Shown: positions 32,718-40,610, counted from the stretch's first letter. The stretch is 64,000 bases of DNA from Planctomycetota bacterium (GCA_028280485.1 JANQLS010000085.1:248001-312000), one strand, 5' to 3'. A program made the numbers and translations. The notes: a model not told the origin generated them from the sequence alone.

Positions 32718-32723
32718 AAGGAG
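32718..32723 (+). promoter_or_regulatory. Ribosome binding site that decides the start of the diheme-DM13 gene
   Basis: AAGGAG lies 6 bases before the GTG at 32730. The open frame extends 44 codons further upstream to a GTG at 32598, but that extension has no such site and would bury the signal peptide, so 32730 is chosen. Confidence 0.85.
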
Positions 32724-32729
32724 TTTGCT

Positions 32730-34373
32730 GTGCATTCAATCGGGAAGGCATTCTGCACATTTTTTCTAATTTTCGGTATATGTCTTGGAACTCAAAAGGT
32801 AGGAGCACAAATTTCGAGGGGGGATGTCGATCTTAATTTACAGTTGGAGATCACCGACCCTATCTTGATCCTGTCCCATCTTTTCTTGGGGACCTTTTCT
32901 CCAAGCTGCTCTCAGGTTGCGGATGTGGATTCCAGCCAAGTCGTCGATATTTCAGACCCCATCCAACTTTTATCTCACCTCTTTCTGGGTGACCCCGCTC
33001 CCGAAAATCTAAGTCTTTTCGAAGAACGCCTCTGCTTGGAACCCAGCCAAGAGCAAGCCGAAAGAGGCATGTTAGTGTATGAAAATCCTGATCCAGAGGG
33101 AAACACGTTTGCCTGTTTAACTTGTCATAACTTAGTGCCGGATGCCGATGCTACTTATCAACGACCCGGCCACAGCTTGGTGGGAGCCTTGGGGAGGCCC
33201 AGTTATAAAAATGGCGAACTCGATCATTTCTTAGACGCCGTCAATGTCTGTCGAGAGTTTTGGATGATCACCGAACCCTGGGAAGAAGAGGATGAAGAAT
33301 TTCTTGATTTGACCTCCTTAGTACGAGGTTTTAATCCTGTAGAAGCGACTGAAGCACTTGAACTTCAAATTGAAGAGTCGACTCATCAAGGTCCCTCTAC
33401 TGGCGATCCTGTCCAGGGCTGTGAAACCTTCCATTCGACTTGCATCGTTTGTCATGGTGAAGGTGCTTTGGGGACGGAGCGCGCTCCAAGTTTGGTTTTC
33501 GATCCTATCAATCCATTAGACCCTGACTACATTCGTCTGCGTGTTCGAACTAGTGGAAATTCAGACACGGTCTATGAGAACCTCACTGGTGGCGTAATGC
33601 CTTTTTGGTCCCATAGTCGTCTCAGTGACACTGAGCTTGAAGATATCGTTGCCTATTTATCTGAGAGGCCGGTTCACGAATGTCGAGAGATCGAACCTCC
33701 TCCGGTGGGTGTAGTATTGAGAAGCGGAGAACTCACCAATGAATCCAACGGAGTGATGGGAAAGGTGGAAGAGCTTTCTACTGGAGTCATTCGCGTCGTC
33801 ATGTTCAATTACGACGGCGAGGGGGATGAAGTTCGTCCTTGGCTTTATTTGGGTGACGATTTAGATAACGGTCTTTCCTTCGGAGAAAACTTAGTGAGAG
33901 AGGCACCGGGATGGGAAGATGCTACGCTCGAGATTCCTTTGCCCGATGATCTCACTATGGATGCTTACGATCACTTTGCCATCCGATCCATCAGCGATGG
34001 TTCAGTCTTTGGGCGCTGCGAGCTTCTTCCTATCGATAATAACGGTGAAGGTACGGTGGTTCGAAGTGGTCAACTCATCGAGCGTTTCCATGGAGTGCGC
34101 GGGCTTGTAGAAGAACTAGATACAAGAAAACTTCGATTCAGTAACTTCTATTACGATGGCGCAGGCATTGACGTTCGAGTTTGGCTCTACCAAAGCGGTA
34201 ATCCTCAAGGTGGTTACGAAATTGGACCGGATCTCCTTCGACCTTCACCCGGTTGGGTGGACGCAACCTTCGTCGTGGATATCCCCGAACGCTTCACTCC
34301 CGACATGTACGATTCCATCTCCATTTGGTGCGTTCCGGTGAGAGTTAGTTTTGGCGATACGAAGTTAGAGTAG
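32730..34373 (+). CDS. Secreted dockerin, diheme cytochrome and double DM13 protein
   Basis: A 547-residue secreted protein from GTG at 32730. Signal peptide about 1-27 (SIGKAFCTFFLIFGICLG). A two-unit dockerin follows directly (about 28-100: RGDVDLNLQLEITDPIL... and DVDSSQVVDISDPI...FLGDPAP). Two cytochrome c-like domains have heme motifs CLTCH (129-133) and CIVCH (238-242). Residues about 327-430 and 436-547 are tandem DM13 domains; the second has the typical SGQLIERFHGVRG, FYYDGAGIDVRVW and SIWCVPVRVSFG pattern, while the first lacks the WC motif. DM13 domains are predicted electron-transfer modules, so an electron path heme-heme-DM13 on a dockerin-tethered protein is inferred. The stop TAG starts repeat copy 3. 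Confidence 0.85.
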   Translation: MHSIGKAFCTFFLIFGICLGTQKVGAQISRGDVDLNLQLEITDPILILSHLFLGTFSPSCSQVADVDSSQVVDISDPIQLLSHLFLGDPAPENLSLFEERLCLEPSQEQAERGMLVYENPDPEGNTFACLTCHNLVPDADATYQRPGHSLVGALGRPSYKNGELDHFLDAVNVCREFWMITEPWEEEDEEFLDLTSLVRGFNPVEATEALELQIEESTHQGPSTGDPVQGCETFHSTCIVCHGEGALGTERAPSLVFDPINPLDPDYIRLRVRTSGNSDTVYENLTGGVMPFWSHSRLSDTELEDIVAYLSERPVHECREIEPPPVGVVLRSGELTNESNGVMGKVEELSTGVIRVVMFNYDGEGDEVRPWLYLGDDLDNGLSFGENLVREAPGWEDATLEIPLPDDLTMDAYDHFAIRSISDGSVFGRCELLPIDNNGEGTVVRSGQLIERFHGVRGLVEELDTRKLRFSNFYYDGAGIDVRVWLYQSGNPQGGYEIGPDLLRPSPGWVDATFVVDIPERFTPDMYDSISIWCVPVRVSFGDTKLE

Positions 34374-34532
34374 TAGTAGGCCCTCTCCGAGGGTCGTACG
34401 AAGCGATTACGTTCTGTTGAGTGGTGAAATTTTCAAAAGCCGATTCGTTTTGCTTTTGAGTGAAGCCTTCTTAAAATCGAGAAAGATTACACTTATAAAG
34501 GAAATACGACTCGCGGAGCGAGCCTACTACTA
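34371..34532 (+). repeat. TAGTAGTAGGC-family element with both inverted ends, copy 3
   Basis: A 162-base element beginning TAGTAGTAGGCC (its first TAG is the stop codon of the gene ending at 34373) and ending AGCCTACTACTA (34521-34532). The arms also share GTCGTA/TACGAC beside the terminal triplets. The left part continues GTACGAAGCGATTACGTT, as in copy 1. It is non-coding. The gap 34374-34627 contains only this and the terminator. Confidence 0.82.
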
Positions 34533-34557
34533 AATCATTCCTTTTCGGGTAAAATCA

Positions 34558-34590
34558 AAGCCCCCTCGCTGGCGAGGGGGCTTATTTTTT
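34558..34590 (+). terminator. Rho-independent terminator
   Basis: A 12-base perfect stem (AAGCCCCCTCGC / GCGAGGGGGCTT) with a 2-base loop TG is followed by ATTTTTT. It resembles the core of the GCGAGGGG repeats. It ends transcription of the diheme-DM13 gene; the in-frame TTG at 34589 lies in it, so the next gene starts later, at 34628. Confidence 0.88.
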
Positions 34591-34627
34591 GAGTCTACCC
34601 TATTTCTCCAACCCGCACCCTATTCCC

Positions 34628-35476
34628 ATGTCTAAACTCAAAATCCTCGTACTCGCTGCCCACCCTGACGATGCTGAAGTTTACGTTGCGGGTTTGCTGT
34701 GCATTTATCGTAGCTTGGGACATGAAGTGAAAATCATTTCATTAACGAACGGGAATGCCGGGCACTACGAAATGGATCGAGAAGAACTCGCCAAGCGAAG
34801 ATCGAAAGAGGGAAAGGTCGCTGCAGCCTCTATCGGAGCAACTTTTGAGGCTTGGCTTCATCCTGATGGCGAGCTTTCCCCGACGATCGAAATTCGAGAG
34901 CAAGTGATTCGTGAGCTGAGGGAGTACGCACCTGACTTAGTTCTCACGCATCGATTTTGCGATTACCATCCGGATCATCGAGCCGTGGGTCAGCTCGTAC
35001 AGGATGCTGCGTATTTATTTTCCGTGCCTAAAATTGTTCCCGAGGTAGAAGTTCCTTCGACAAGCCCTATCGTGGCTTATATGCCTGATTTGTTCACACG
35101 GCCTTATCCCCTCGATCCTCATGTCATCGTGGATATTACGCCATTTATCGATCAAGCGGTTCGCATGTTAGCTTGTCATGAATCCCAAGTATTTGAGTGG
35201 CTGCCCTACAATCAAAAGCTGATGGATACCTTGCCAGAGTCCTACGAAGGTAAACTCAAGTGGCTGAGGGATATTTTCGACATTCGTCGTAAGCCGTTTA
35301 ATGATCGTTATAAAAAAGAGATCGAAGCTGTTTATGGTGAGGGATGTTTGACTCGGAGCGAGAATCCGGTCGAGTTAGTTGAAATACTTGAATTGAGTGA
35401 ATATTCCGATTCGGTTTTAGCTTCGGGTGAGATGGACCCTGAGGTTAAGAAGAGGTTGTTTCCGTTTTTGAAGTAA
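34628..35476 (+). CDS. PIG-L (LmbE-like) family deacetylase
   Basis: A 282-residue enzyme. ATG at 34628 is chosen because family proteins start just before KILVLAAHPDD; an upstream in-frame TTG lies in a terminator. The zinc site is AHPDDAE (His12, Asp15) and the later HPDH in DYHPDHRAVGQ. The central part (LTNGNAGHYEMDREELAKRR, KVAAASIGAT) fits the family. These zinc enzymes remove acetyl groups from N-acetylglucosamine-containing lipids, thiol precursors and antibiotics. Because the sequence is close to bacillithiol/mycothiol-type deacetylases only in general features, the substrate is not assigned. No signal peptide. Confidence 0.88.
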   Translation: MSKLKILVLAAHPDDAEVYVAGLLCIYRSLGHEVKIISLTNGNAGHYEMDREELAKRRSKEGKVAAASIGATFEAWLHPDGELSPTIEIREQVIRELREYAPDLVLTHRFCDYHPDHRAVGQLVQDAAYLFSVPKIVPEVEVPSTSPIVAYMPDLFTRPYPLDPHVIVDITPFIDQAVRMLACHESQVFEWLPYNQKLMDTLPESYEGKLKWLRDIFDIRRKPFNDRYKKEIEAVYGEGCLTRSENPVELVEILELSEYSDSVLASGEMDPEVKKRLFPFLK

Positions 35477-35519
35477 TATCCACGGTTGGGGAGTCTCTTG
35501 CCACAAAACAAATATACAT

Positions 35520-35626
35520 CTGTAGCGCCACCCCTTGTGGGTGGCCCTTCCTTACAGATCTTAATACATCCTAAAATTGAGCTGTAATTTTAGGGAAACG
35601 GCCTGGGGCAAGCCCAGGCGCTACAG
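35520..35626. repeat. CTGTAGCGCC...GGCGCTACAG element, inverted copy
   Basis: A 107-base element with the same termini as 9489-9596 but with the two hairpins in opposite order: CGCCACCCCTTGTGGGTGGC first, GGCCTGGGGCAAGCCCAGGC last. It fills the gap between convergent genes ending at 35476 and 35636. Confidence 0.85.
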
Positions 35627-35635
35627 GTTGAACCA

Positions 35636-36310
35636 TTATTTAAAGATATTTCCTAACCAAGATTTAATGGCGTCGATCTCTTCGTAGTGAAGGCTGTGTT
35701 CCATCGGGTAGGTTTTGTAGGTGACTTGGACACCTAAGGATTGTAATAGGTCACGCGTCATCTCGCCTAATTGATAGGCAACGATGGGATCGTAGGTTCC
35801 GTGGGCTTGAAAAATGGGAGTCTTTAATGCGGCTTCAGTTTTTTCTGCGTCTAAGGTGTCGCCCAGTGGAAGGTAGGTTGAGAGGGCGATGATTCCACCC
35901 AGAGTTTCTGGATGTCTTATTCCCGTATGAAGAACGACAGCTCCACCCTGAGAAAAACCTGCAAGGATGATTTTAGAGGCGGGAACTCCTCGGTCCTTCT
36001 CCTGTGAGATGAGGGCTTCGATTCCGGCTTGCGATTCGCGAATGCCATCAGAATCTTGCCGTTGATCCATGTCGAGGCCTTTGATGTCGTACCAACCTCG
36101 CATGGGCATACCACCGTTCAGCGTGATCGGGCGAACGGGTGCGTTGGGAAAGATGAAGCGAATCGGAGGGAAGTCGTCGGTGATGATCTCAGGGACGAGA
36201 GATTCGAAGTCGTGGTAATCGGCACCTAATCCGTGTAACCAAATGACGGCATGTTGAGGATTTTCACCAGTGAGAACTTCTAAGGTTTCGAGTGGAGCGG
36301 GCGCGGTCAT
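35636..36310 (-). CDS. Carboxylesterase/phospholipase-like alpha/beta hydrolase
   Basis: A 224-residue enzyme. ATG at 36310 is chosen; GGAG lies 6 bases upstream, whereas the 14-codon extension to a TTG has no such support. The oxyanion region is AVIWLHGLGADYHDFESL; the nucleophile elbow is ILAGFSQGGAVVLH (Ser); the Asp is in HGTYDPIVAYQ; the His is in YPMEHSLHYEE. The order and length are those of the EstB/YpfH-type cytoplasmic carboxylesterases, which also include acyl-protein thioesterases. The substrate is unknown. It is transcribed convergently with the PIG-L gene. Confidence 0.92.
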   Translation of the reverse strand: MTAPAPLETLEVLTGENPQHAVIWLHGLGADYHDFESLVPEIITDDFPPIRFIFPNAPVRPITLNGGMPMRGWYDIKGLDMDQRQDSDGIRESQAGIEALISQEKDRGVPASKIILAGFSQGGAVVLHTGIRHPETLGGIIALSTYLPLGDTLDAEKTEAALKTPIFQAHGTYDPIVAYQLGEMTRDLLQSLGVQVTYKTYPMEHSLHYEEIDAIKSWLGNIFK

Positions 36311-36498
36311 GAAGGACTCCGATAGTAACGCATTTATTGACAAGGCGTCCAAAATGATCGAAGTCGACTAAGATCGGGTCTCGATCAAGGGGATGCACAA
36401 TGTTTATCAGGGTTATTTACCAGATAGAGATTGTACTCCCCTCGACTACAGAGTCCAGGGATCCAGAGTATCTGCCGCGCTAATTTCTCGATATTTGC

Positions 36499-37611
36499 TT
36501 AACTTAACTGTTGCCAGTATTCAGCGGGCATATCGTGAGCGACTTTAAGTGCTCCATTGGCTCCACAATAGATAGGTTCTTCAACGGTGTGAACTCGTCC
36601 GCCGCCGAGCTTTTCAGCCATTTCGCGCTCGATAGCATCACCTAATCCGATGATTTGGCTTCCACCACCACCTAAGAGAACATTGTTTCGGAGGCGATAC
36701 TGGAATTCAGGGTCGTGGGAAGCGATCAAGCGGTGAAGAGCTTCGACGATAGGAGCGACGATAATTCGGCAGGAAGCACGAACTTCGTCCGTGATATCGA
36801 AAGCGGTAGGTTTACCGTTTACTGGGAGTTCAACGATGACGGGTTGACTGAAGTCATTGACAAAAGCGTAACGCTCTTTGATGACTTTGATCATGTTCAT
36901 GTTGAAGTCAGCTTCGGGGCATTTCGCTCGAAGGAGTTCGAGCAGCTTCTGGTCGATATAATCACCAGCGTAAGGTAGGGTAATTTGGTCGCCTTCTTCG
37001 GGCATTGCACCATACATACGGCAGAGGTCAGTCGTACCCGCACCGATATCGATGACTAAGACGTCTTCTAATCGGTCTAAGCCGTAGGCGACAGCAAAGG
37101 GCTCTGAGCAGAGCATAACAGAGTCTAAATGTTCTTTCGCGGCGTCGATAATGGCTTCCTTGTTGTTGATACTCGCTTGAGCGGGCACACCGATGACGCC
37201 GTAGATCAATTCGTCTTTTCGAGGTTTGGCTAAAGAAATAGCATGCTTTACAAGGTCTCGAGCAGCGCGAAGGTTATCTTCGTAAGCATCTGATTTTTGA
37301 GCGGAGCCTTTGATCACTCCGTGCTCTAAAGGGCGATAGAGATTGACGGAGAGTCTCTTGTCTAAAGCTTCTTTACCAAAGAGTCGATCAGCTTTAATCA
37401 ACTTTTGAGACACAATGTCCTTGGGATAACCCACAAACGACAGAACAGTCTCGCGGACTCCATTAGAAGAGGAAATGGACGTCCGGGAAGTACCCAGGTC
37501 CATACCGATATAAAGTACGCCTTCTTTATGAGCGTCATTTACAGGGGGGGTGGGGGTGTTGGCATCGATCATGGGATCTACGTCCTGGTTAGGTGGAAGT
37601 TGTTGTAACAT
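36499..37611 (-). CDS. MamK-like bacterial actin
   Basis: A 370-residue actin-fold protein. Phosphate-1 motif GMDLGTSRTS (36-45), phosphate-2 DIGAGTTDLC (188-197) and the adenosine motif NVLLGGGGSQIIG (about 314-326) are intact. The match to magnetosome MamK, as I recall that sequence, runs throughout: FVGYPKDIVSQKL, YRPLEHGVI, IGVPAQAS, SEPFAVAYGLD, GDQITLPYAGDYID, and the end MPAEYWQQL. E170 and D188 are spaced as MamK's catalytic E143 and D161. A 30-residue Pro/Asp-rich N-terminal extension is extra. MamK forms ATP-driven filaments that position magnetosomes; here it probably forms filaments placing some other structure. It is downstream of the coiled-coil gene at 37683 (71-base gap), probably one operon. 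ParM- or MreB-type actins are less likely. Confidence 0.88.
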   Translation of the reverse strand: MLQQLPPNQDVDPMIDANTPTPPVNDAHKEGVLYIGMDLGTSRTSISSSNGVRETVLSFVGYPKDIVSQKLIKADRLFGKEALDKRLSVNLYRPLEHGVIKGSAQKSDAYEDNLRAARDLVKHAISLAKPRKDELIYGVIGVPAQASINNKEAIIDAAKEHLDSVMLCSEPFAVAYGLDRLEDVLVIDIGAGTTDLCRMYGAMPEEGDQITLPYAGDYIDQKLLELLRAKCPEADFNMNMIKVIKERYAFVNDFSQPVIVELPVNGKPTAFDITDEVRASCRIIVAPIVEALHRLIASHDPEFQYRLRNNVLLGGGGSQIIGLGDAIEREMAEKLGGGRVHTVEEPIYCGANGALKVAHDMPAEYWQQLS

Positions 37612-37682
37612 AGCTTTTTTTCTCTTCAGGTCTTCAGGTTCTTAGTATTCTAATATCACAGTTACAAGAAGCGTGCCAAGTT

Positions 37683-38681
37683 TTAGGCTTTGGCTTGAAT
37701 CTTTAAATTGGCTTCAAAGATGCCTTGAAGAAGACCCTTCTTCTTCTCGTAGTTTTGGTCCACTTGGTTCAATCCTTGAACTTCTTGATAGATTGAAGCT
37801 AAACCTGGATCGATGCCTTTTTCGTTAGCCATCTTTTCCAGGGAAATTTCCATTTCCAAAAGTTCTTTCTTAAGCTTCTCTAAACGACGCTCTAAAACCT
37901 CTTCTCGTCCTTCACTCACTGCCTTAGCAGTATTGAATTCTCGTTCTCGTTGTTTATCGAAAGCTGATTCGATGATTTGATCGAGTCCCTCTTGGAGGGT
38001 GTTCATGAAGGATTTCGTCGGCTTGTCACCCTTTAAGCCCATCTGTTGCCGCTCTTCCTCTAAAATTCGAGTGATGAACGACTTCATGCTGGGTTTTAGC
38101 TCATCGCTGAGTTCTTCAACTTTTGGGTCTTCACTCAACGAGCTCGGTGAAACAAAGGGTGTCGTGGCGCGTTTGAGAGCTTGGCGAGGAATCGTAAATT
38201 GAATTGGTGATGCCTCAGGCTCTTCTGGATTTTCAACGAGTTTAGGAGATTCAGTTAAAAACGAAGAGACTTCATTAACTTCAATTGAAGGCTTATTTTC
38301 GTTTAAGGTTTGGGCTTGAATCCCCTCAGATGCAGTAGCTTGAATCGGCTGTATGGATTCCGACTCTGGTTGCTGTTCGGTTTCAGGAAAATTGAGATCG
38401 GAAAGAGTTTTCTTTACCGTCTCACTCACTTCAATCTCGATCTGGTCGCGATCGATTTTGTGAATTTGGTTTTGGTATTTTTCAAAGGTCCTTTCTACCG
38501 CGTTTTTAATCAAGTGATTGATTTTCTTTAACGTGATCAGGTTGACCTTTTTAAAGCCCTTATCATGAAGTGTCCTCAAGTTCACGGGGTTAGTATGCCT
38601 GCGAACATAATCTTGGATCTTGATGTTAGGCTTTTTCAGCCCAGGGTTAGCTGGAGTTGAATTGTCGGGGGTATTCGACAT
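37683..38681 (-). CDS. Coiled-coil protein with acidic linker, candidate filament partner
   Basis: A 332-residue protein from ATG at 38681 (a TTG five codons earlier is possible). There is no signal peptide or membrane helix. Residues 1-25 are Pro/Asn-rich; about 25-100 are basic then helical (VNLRTLHDKGFKKVNLITLK, FEKYQNQIHKIDRDQ). Residues about 100-190 are an acidic Pro/Glu/Ser-rich disordered linker, and about 190-332 are strongly helical with coiled-coil heptads (EVLERRLEKLKKELLEMEI). I do not recognise a family. It is immediately upstream of the MamK-like gene on the same strand, so it is a likely adaptor. The layout (acidic linker next to an actin) recalls MamJ, which links magnetosomes to MamK, but no sequence similarity is claimed. 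Confidence 0.75.
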   Translation of the reverse strand: MSNTPDNSTPANPGLKKPNIKIQDYVRRHTNPVNLRTLHDKGFKKVNLITLKKINHLIKNAVERTFEKYQNQIHKIDRDQIEIEVSETVKKTLSDLNFPETEQQPESESIQPIQATASEGIQAQTLNENKPSIEVNEVSSFLTESPKLVENPEEPEASPIQFTIPRQALKRATTPFVSPSSLSEDPKVEELSDELKPSMKSFITRILEEERQQMGLKGDKPTKSFMNTLQEGLDQIIESAFDKQREREFNTAKAVSEGREEVLERRLEKLKKELLEMEISLEKMANEKGIDPGLASIYQEVQGLNQVDQNYEKKKGLLQGIFEANLKIQAKA

Positions 38682-38843
38682 ATCGAAAGATGACAATGGG
38701 GGAGGACAAAAAAGTGTCTACTTGCTGTACACCAGAGTTCCGTTTCAGAATTGAACTACTGAGTCTTATTACCAGTACAGTATTTACGGAACTTCAACGG
38801 GAATCGGAGTGACTCCGATAAGATGAATTCAACATCTGTGCCC

Positions 38844-39029
38844 ATTTCAAGCCCGAAGCGTAAGCGAGGGTCAGGGGGTGGTTATTACTTAAAAGCGAAT
38901 TCTCCCTTAGGCACAGTACAAACGAAAACACCGCCCCCCGAAATGAATCCTTAATCACTAAGCATCCCGACGATTCAATCAAACACCGGCACTCGCTGAC
39001 GCTTCGCGCTTGAAATAGAGGCGCTTGAA
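38844..39029. repeat. MITE-like element with ATTTCAAGC inverted ends
   Basis: The core element 38844-39016 (173 bases) runs from ATTTCAAGCCCGAAGCGT to ACGCTTCGCGCTTGAAAT, with an extra GAGGCGCTTGAAATG tail to about 39029. It is closely related to 40205-40375 in its right third (TCAATCAAAC...CACTCGCTGACG). It fills most of the 451-base gap 38682-39132 between the divergent coiled-coil and small membrane protein genes. The rest of that gap shows no promoter I can call. Confidence 0.78.
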
Positions 39030-39132
39030 ATGAAAAAGGTGAAAATGAATGAAATATAACTAAATGAGCACGACGTCCCATTTATTAGTGCAACTCGTTT
39101 AACTCTTACTTCTTATAAATGGATACGTTGAG

Positions 39133-39345
39133 ATGCTAGATAAACTAACTCATTTTGTTTGTGGTGGTTTTTTGGGTTTATTCCTCAGTGGTTGGATCTT
39201 CTTTATCGACGCTATCACTAAGCATCCCAATTCCTATCTTCCATTTATCATAGCTGGTAGTGTCGGTGTGGTCTTTGGTTTACTCGCCTCGATTTTTGAA
39301 GAACGGTTTTGGGATAAAATTTATTTTTTGAGGTACTTGTATTGA
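39133..39345 (+). CDS. Small two-helix membrane protein
   Basis: A 70-residue protein with two hydrophobic segments (about 9-28 and 37-56), separated by ITKHPNSY, and an aromatic C-terminus (FWDKIYFLRYLY). It is in line with the paralogue pair at 39401 and 39804 (55-base gap), so it may share their transcript. The function is unknown. The compact size makes the call moderate. Confidence 0.6.
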   Translation: MLDKLTHFVCGGFLGLFLSGWIFFIDAITKHPNSYLPFIIAGSVGVVFGLLASIFEERFWDKIYFLRYLY

Positions 39346-39400
39346 AAATCTCTCACTGAAATAGCTTTCTGAATTCAAGATTCAGAATTAACATGTTTCA

Positions 39401-39811
39401 ATGAAGAGAATAAGAAGTTTTATAACAAATTGCCCAAGGGCCTATCGCGTTTTTATCTATACGACAATCGTCTTTGTAACCCTCGCTGGATTAGTTGTCA
39501 TTTATTTTATAACTTACCCCAATTGTTCGGCGTCTTGGGAGCAGGTAAAAACAGGATTAACTCGAGATCAAGTTTATTCGAGGATTGGGCTCCCCCATGA
39601 TGATTTGTATGATTTGAAGGGCTTTGAGCTTTATTCAAAAGACTATGGCGGTTTTGGGTGGTGGCAATTGTTCGTACACCACGATTCTCCTTCTAAAGAA
39701 AGTAAAGTAACCGAATATTGGATTGCGTTTACTGATCCGAATAACGGTTTAAGAAACATCAACGAGCAAAATCCTGGTCGAGATTTTTTCGCTTCGTATT
39801 CAGATGAATGA
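39401..39811 (+). CDS. Membrane-anchored small protein, BamE/SmpA-like fold, paralogue 1
   Basis: A 136-residue protein with an N-terminal membrane anchor (VFIYTTIVFVTLAGLVVIYF). The outer domain has CSASWEQVKTGLTRDQVYSRIGLPHDD, recalling the 'GMTrxeVxxxiGxP' opening of BamE/SmpA-like beta-lactamase-inhibitor-like domains, then beta strands ending WIAFTDPNNGLRNINEQNPG. It is a close paralogue of the next gene, which overlaps it by 8 bases. The function is unknown; a small anchored periplasmic domain is inferred. Confidence 0.75.
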   Translation: MKRIRSFITNCPRAYRVFIYTTIVFVTLAGLVVIYFITYPNCSASWEQVKTGLTRDQVYSRIGLPHDDLYDLKGFELYSKDYGGFGWWQLFVHHDSPSKESKVTEYWIAFTDPNNGLRNINEQNPGRDFFASYSDE

Positions 39812-40205
39812 AAAGAAAGACAAAACTAAAAAATTATTTACGTTTCTATTGCTGCCTTCAATCATAGTTGTATTGGGTTTCCTCGGCATTCGACATCTTT
39901 ATTACGCCTCATACCCGGCCTGCCCTACAAGTTGGCAAGCCGTTCAGGTGGGTTTGACTCGGGGAGAGGTTTACTCAAAGATTGGGCGACCTCATATCGA
40001 CATGCTTGAATTGAAGGGGTTTGAAATATATAGAGCAAGATTTGAGGGCAATGGTATCTGGAGCCTTAACGTCTACTACAAGTCAAAGGAGCTGGAATCC
40101 AAGGTCACTGATTATTGGATTGAGTTTATTGATCCCAGCAACGGCTTAAGAAACGTCAATGAACAAAACCCCGGTGCCGATTTCTTTGCATTGTTTTCAA
40201 ACTAA
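39804..40205 (+). CDS. Membrane-anchored small protein, BamE/SmpA-like fold, paralogue 2
   Basis: A 133-residue paralogue of the product of 39401-39811. Anchor LFTFLLLPSIIVVLGFLGI, then CPTSWQAVQVGLTRGEVYSKIGRPHID, then the same closing pattern (WIEFIDPSNGLRNVNEQNPG). Tandem duplication, with an 8-base overlap of the reading frames, is clear. Its stop codon TAA (40203-40205) touches the left end of the MITE-like element at 40205. The function is unknown. Confidence 0.75.
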   Translation: MNEKKDKTKKLFTFLLLPSIIVVLGFLGIRHLYYASYPACPTSWQAVQVGLTRGEVYSKIGRPHIDMLELKGFEIYRARFEGNGIWSLNVYYKSKELESKVTDYWIEFIDPSNGLRNVNEQNPGADFFALFSN

Positions 40206-40546
40206 TTTCAAGCCCGAAGCGTAAGCGAGGGTCAGGCGACAAGCAATTTTAAAGGCAAATTCAACTTCAGGTTCAGAGTCAAGGAAAGCCCCACTCTCAA
40301 AGCGAATTCTAAATCCCATACTACTTCGCTGATCAAATCAAACGCATGCACTCGCTGACGCTTCGCGCTTGAAATGGGAGCGAGGGTCAGGCGACAAGCA
40401 ACTTTAAAGGCAAATTCAACTTCAAATTCAGAGTCAAGGAAAGCCCCACTCTCAAAGTGAATTCTAAATCCCATACTACTTCGCTGATCAAATCAAATGC
40501 ATGCACTCGCTGACGCTTCGCGCTTGAAATGAAGGCGCTTGAAATG
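40205..40546. repeat. MITE-like element and a 155-base tandem duplication of most of it
   Basis: The first copy, 40205-40375, begins ATTTCAAGCCCGAAGCGT at the last base of the preceding stop codon and ends GCGCTTGAAAT. From 40224 the sequence repeats with a period of 155 bases (40224-40378 and 40379-40533) at very high identity, differing at only a few positions (for example CAATTTT/CAACTTT). The second copy lacks the left terminal 19 bases and ends with the GAAGGCGCTTGAAATG tail also seen at 39016-39029. Open frames here are fortuitous and duplicated with the DNA. Confidence 0.88.
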
Positions 40547-40552
40547 GAAACG

Positions 40553-40584
40553 AAAAAAGGGCTGGCCATCGGCCAGCCCTTTTT
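40553..40584. terminator. Bidirectional rho-independent terminator
   Basis: Stem GGGCTGGCC-ATC-GGCCAGCCC (40559-40579) with six A on the left and five T on the right, so it can serve both convergent transcripts. The stem is identical to that at 9449-9469. Confidence 0.9.
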
Positions 40585-40610
40585 AATGATTATAATATTG
40601 CGATAAAAAC

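Noticed and set aside
32598..32729. The upstream 44-codon extension of the diheme-DM13 gene
   Set aside because: AAGGAG 6 bases before GTG 32730, plus the signal peptide that starts there, argue for the shorter form.
36499..38681. Evidence for a magnetosome island
   Set aside because: Only the MamK-like gene is present. No other recognisable magnetosome gene (MamA, MamB, MamE, MamM, MamQ types) is in the 64 kb, so a magnetotactic lifestyle is not claimed.
40232..40569. Two minus-strand open frames of 80 and 60 codons
   Set aside because: They share the same sequence because the DNA is a 155-base tandem duplication of a non-coding element; neither has a start region of its own.
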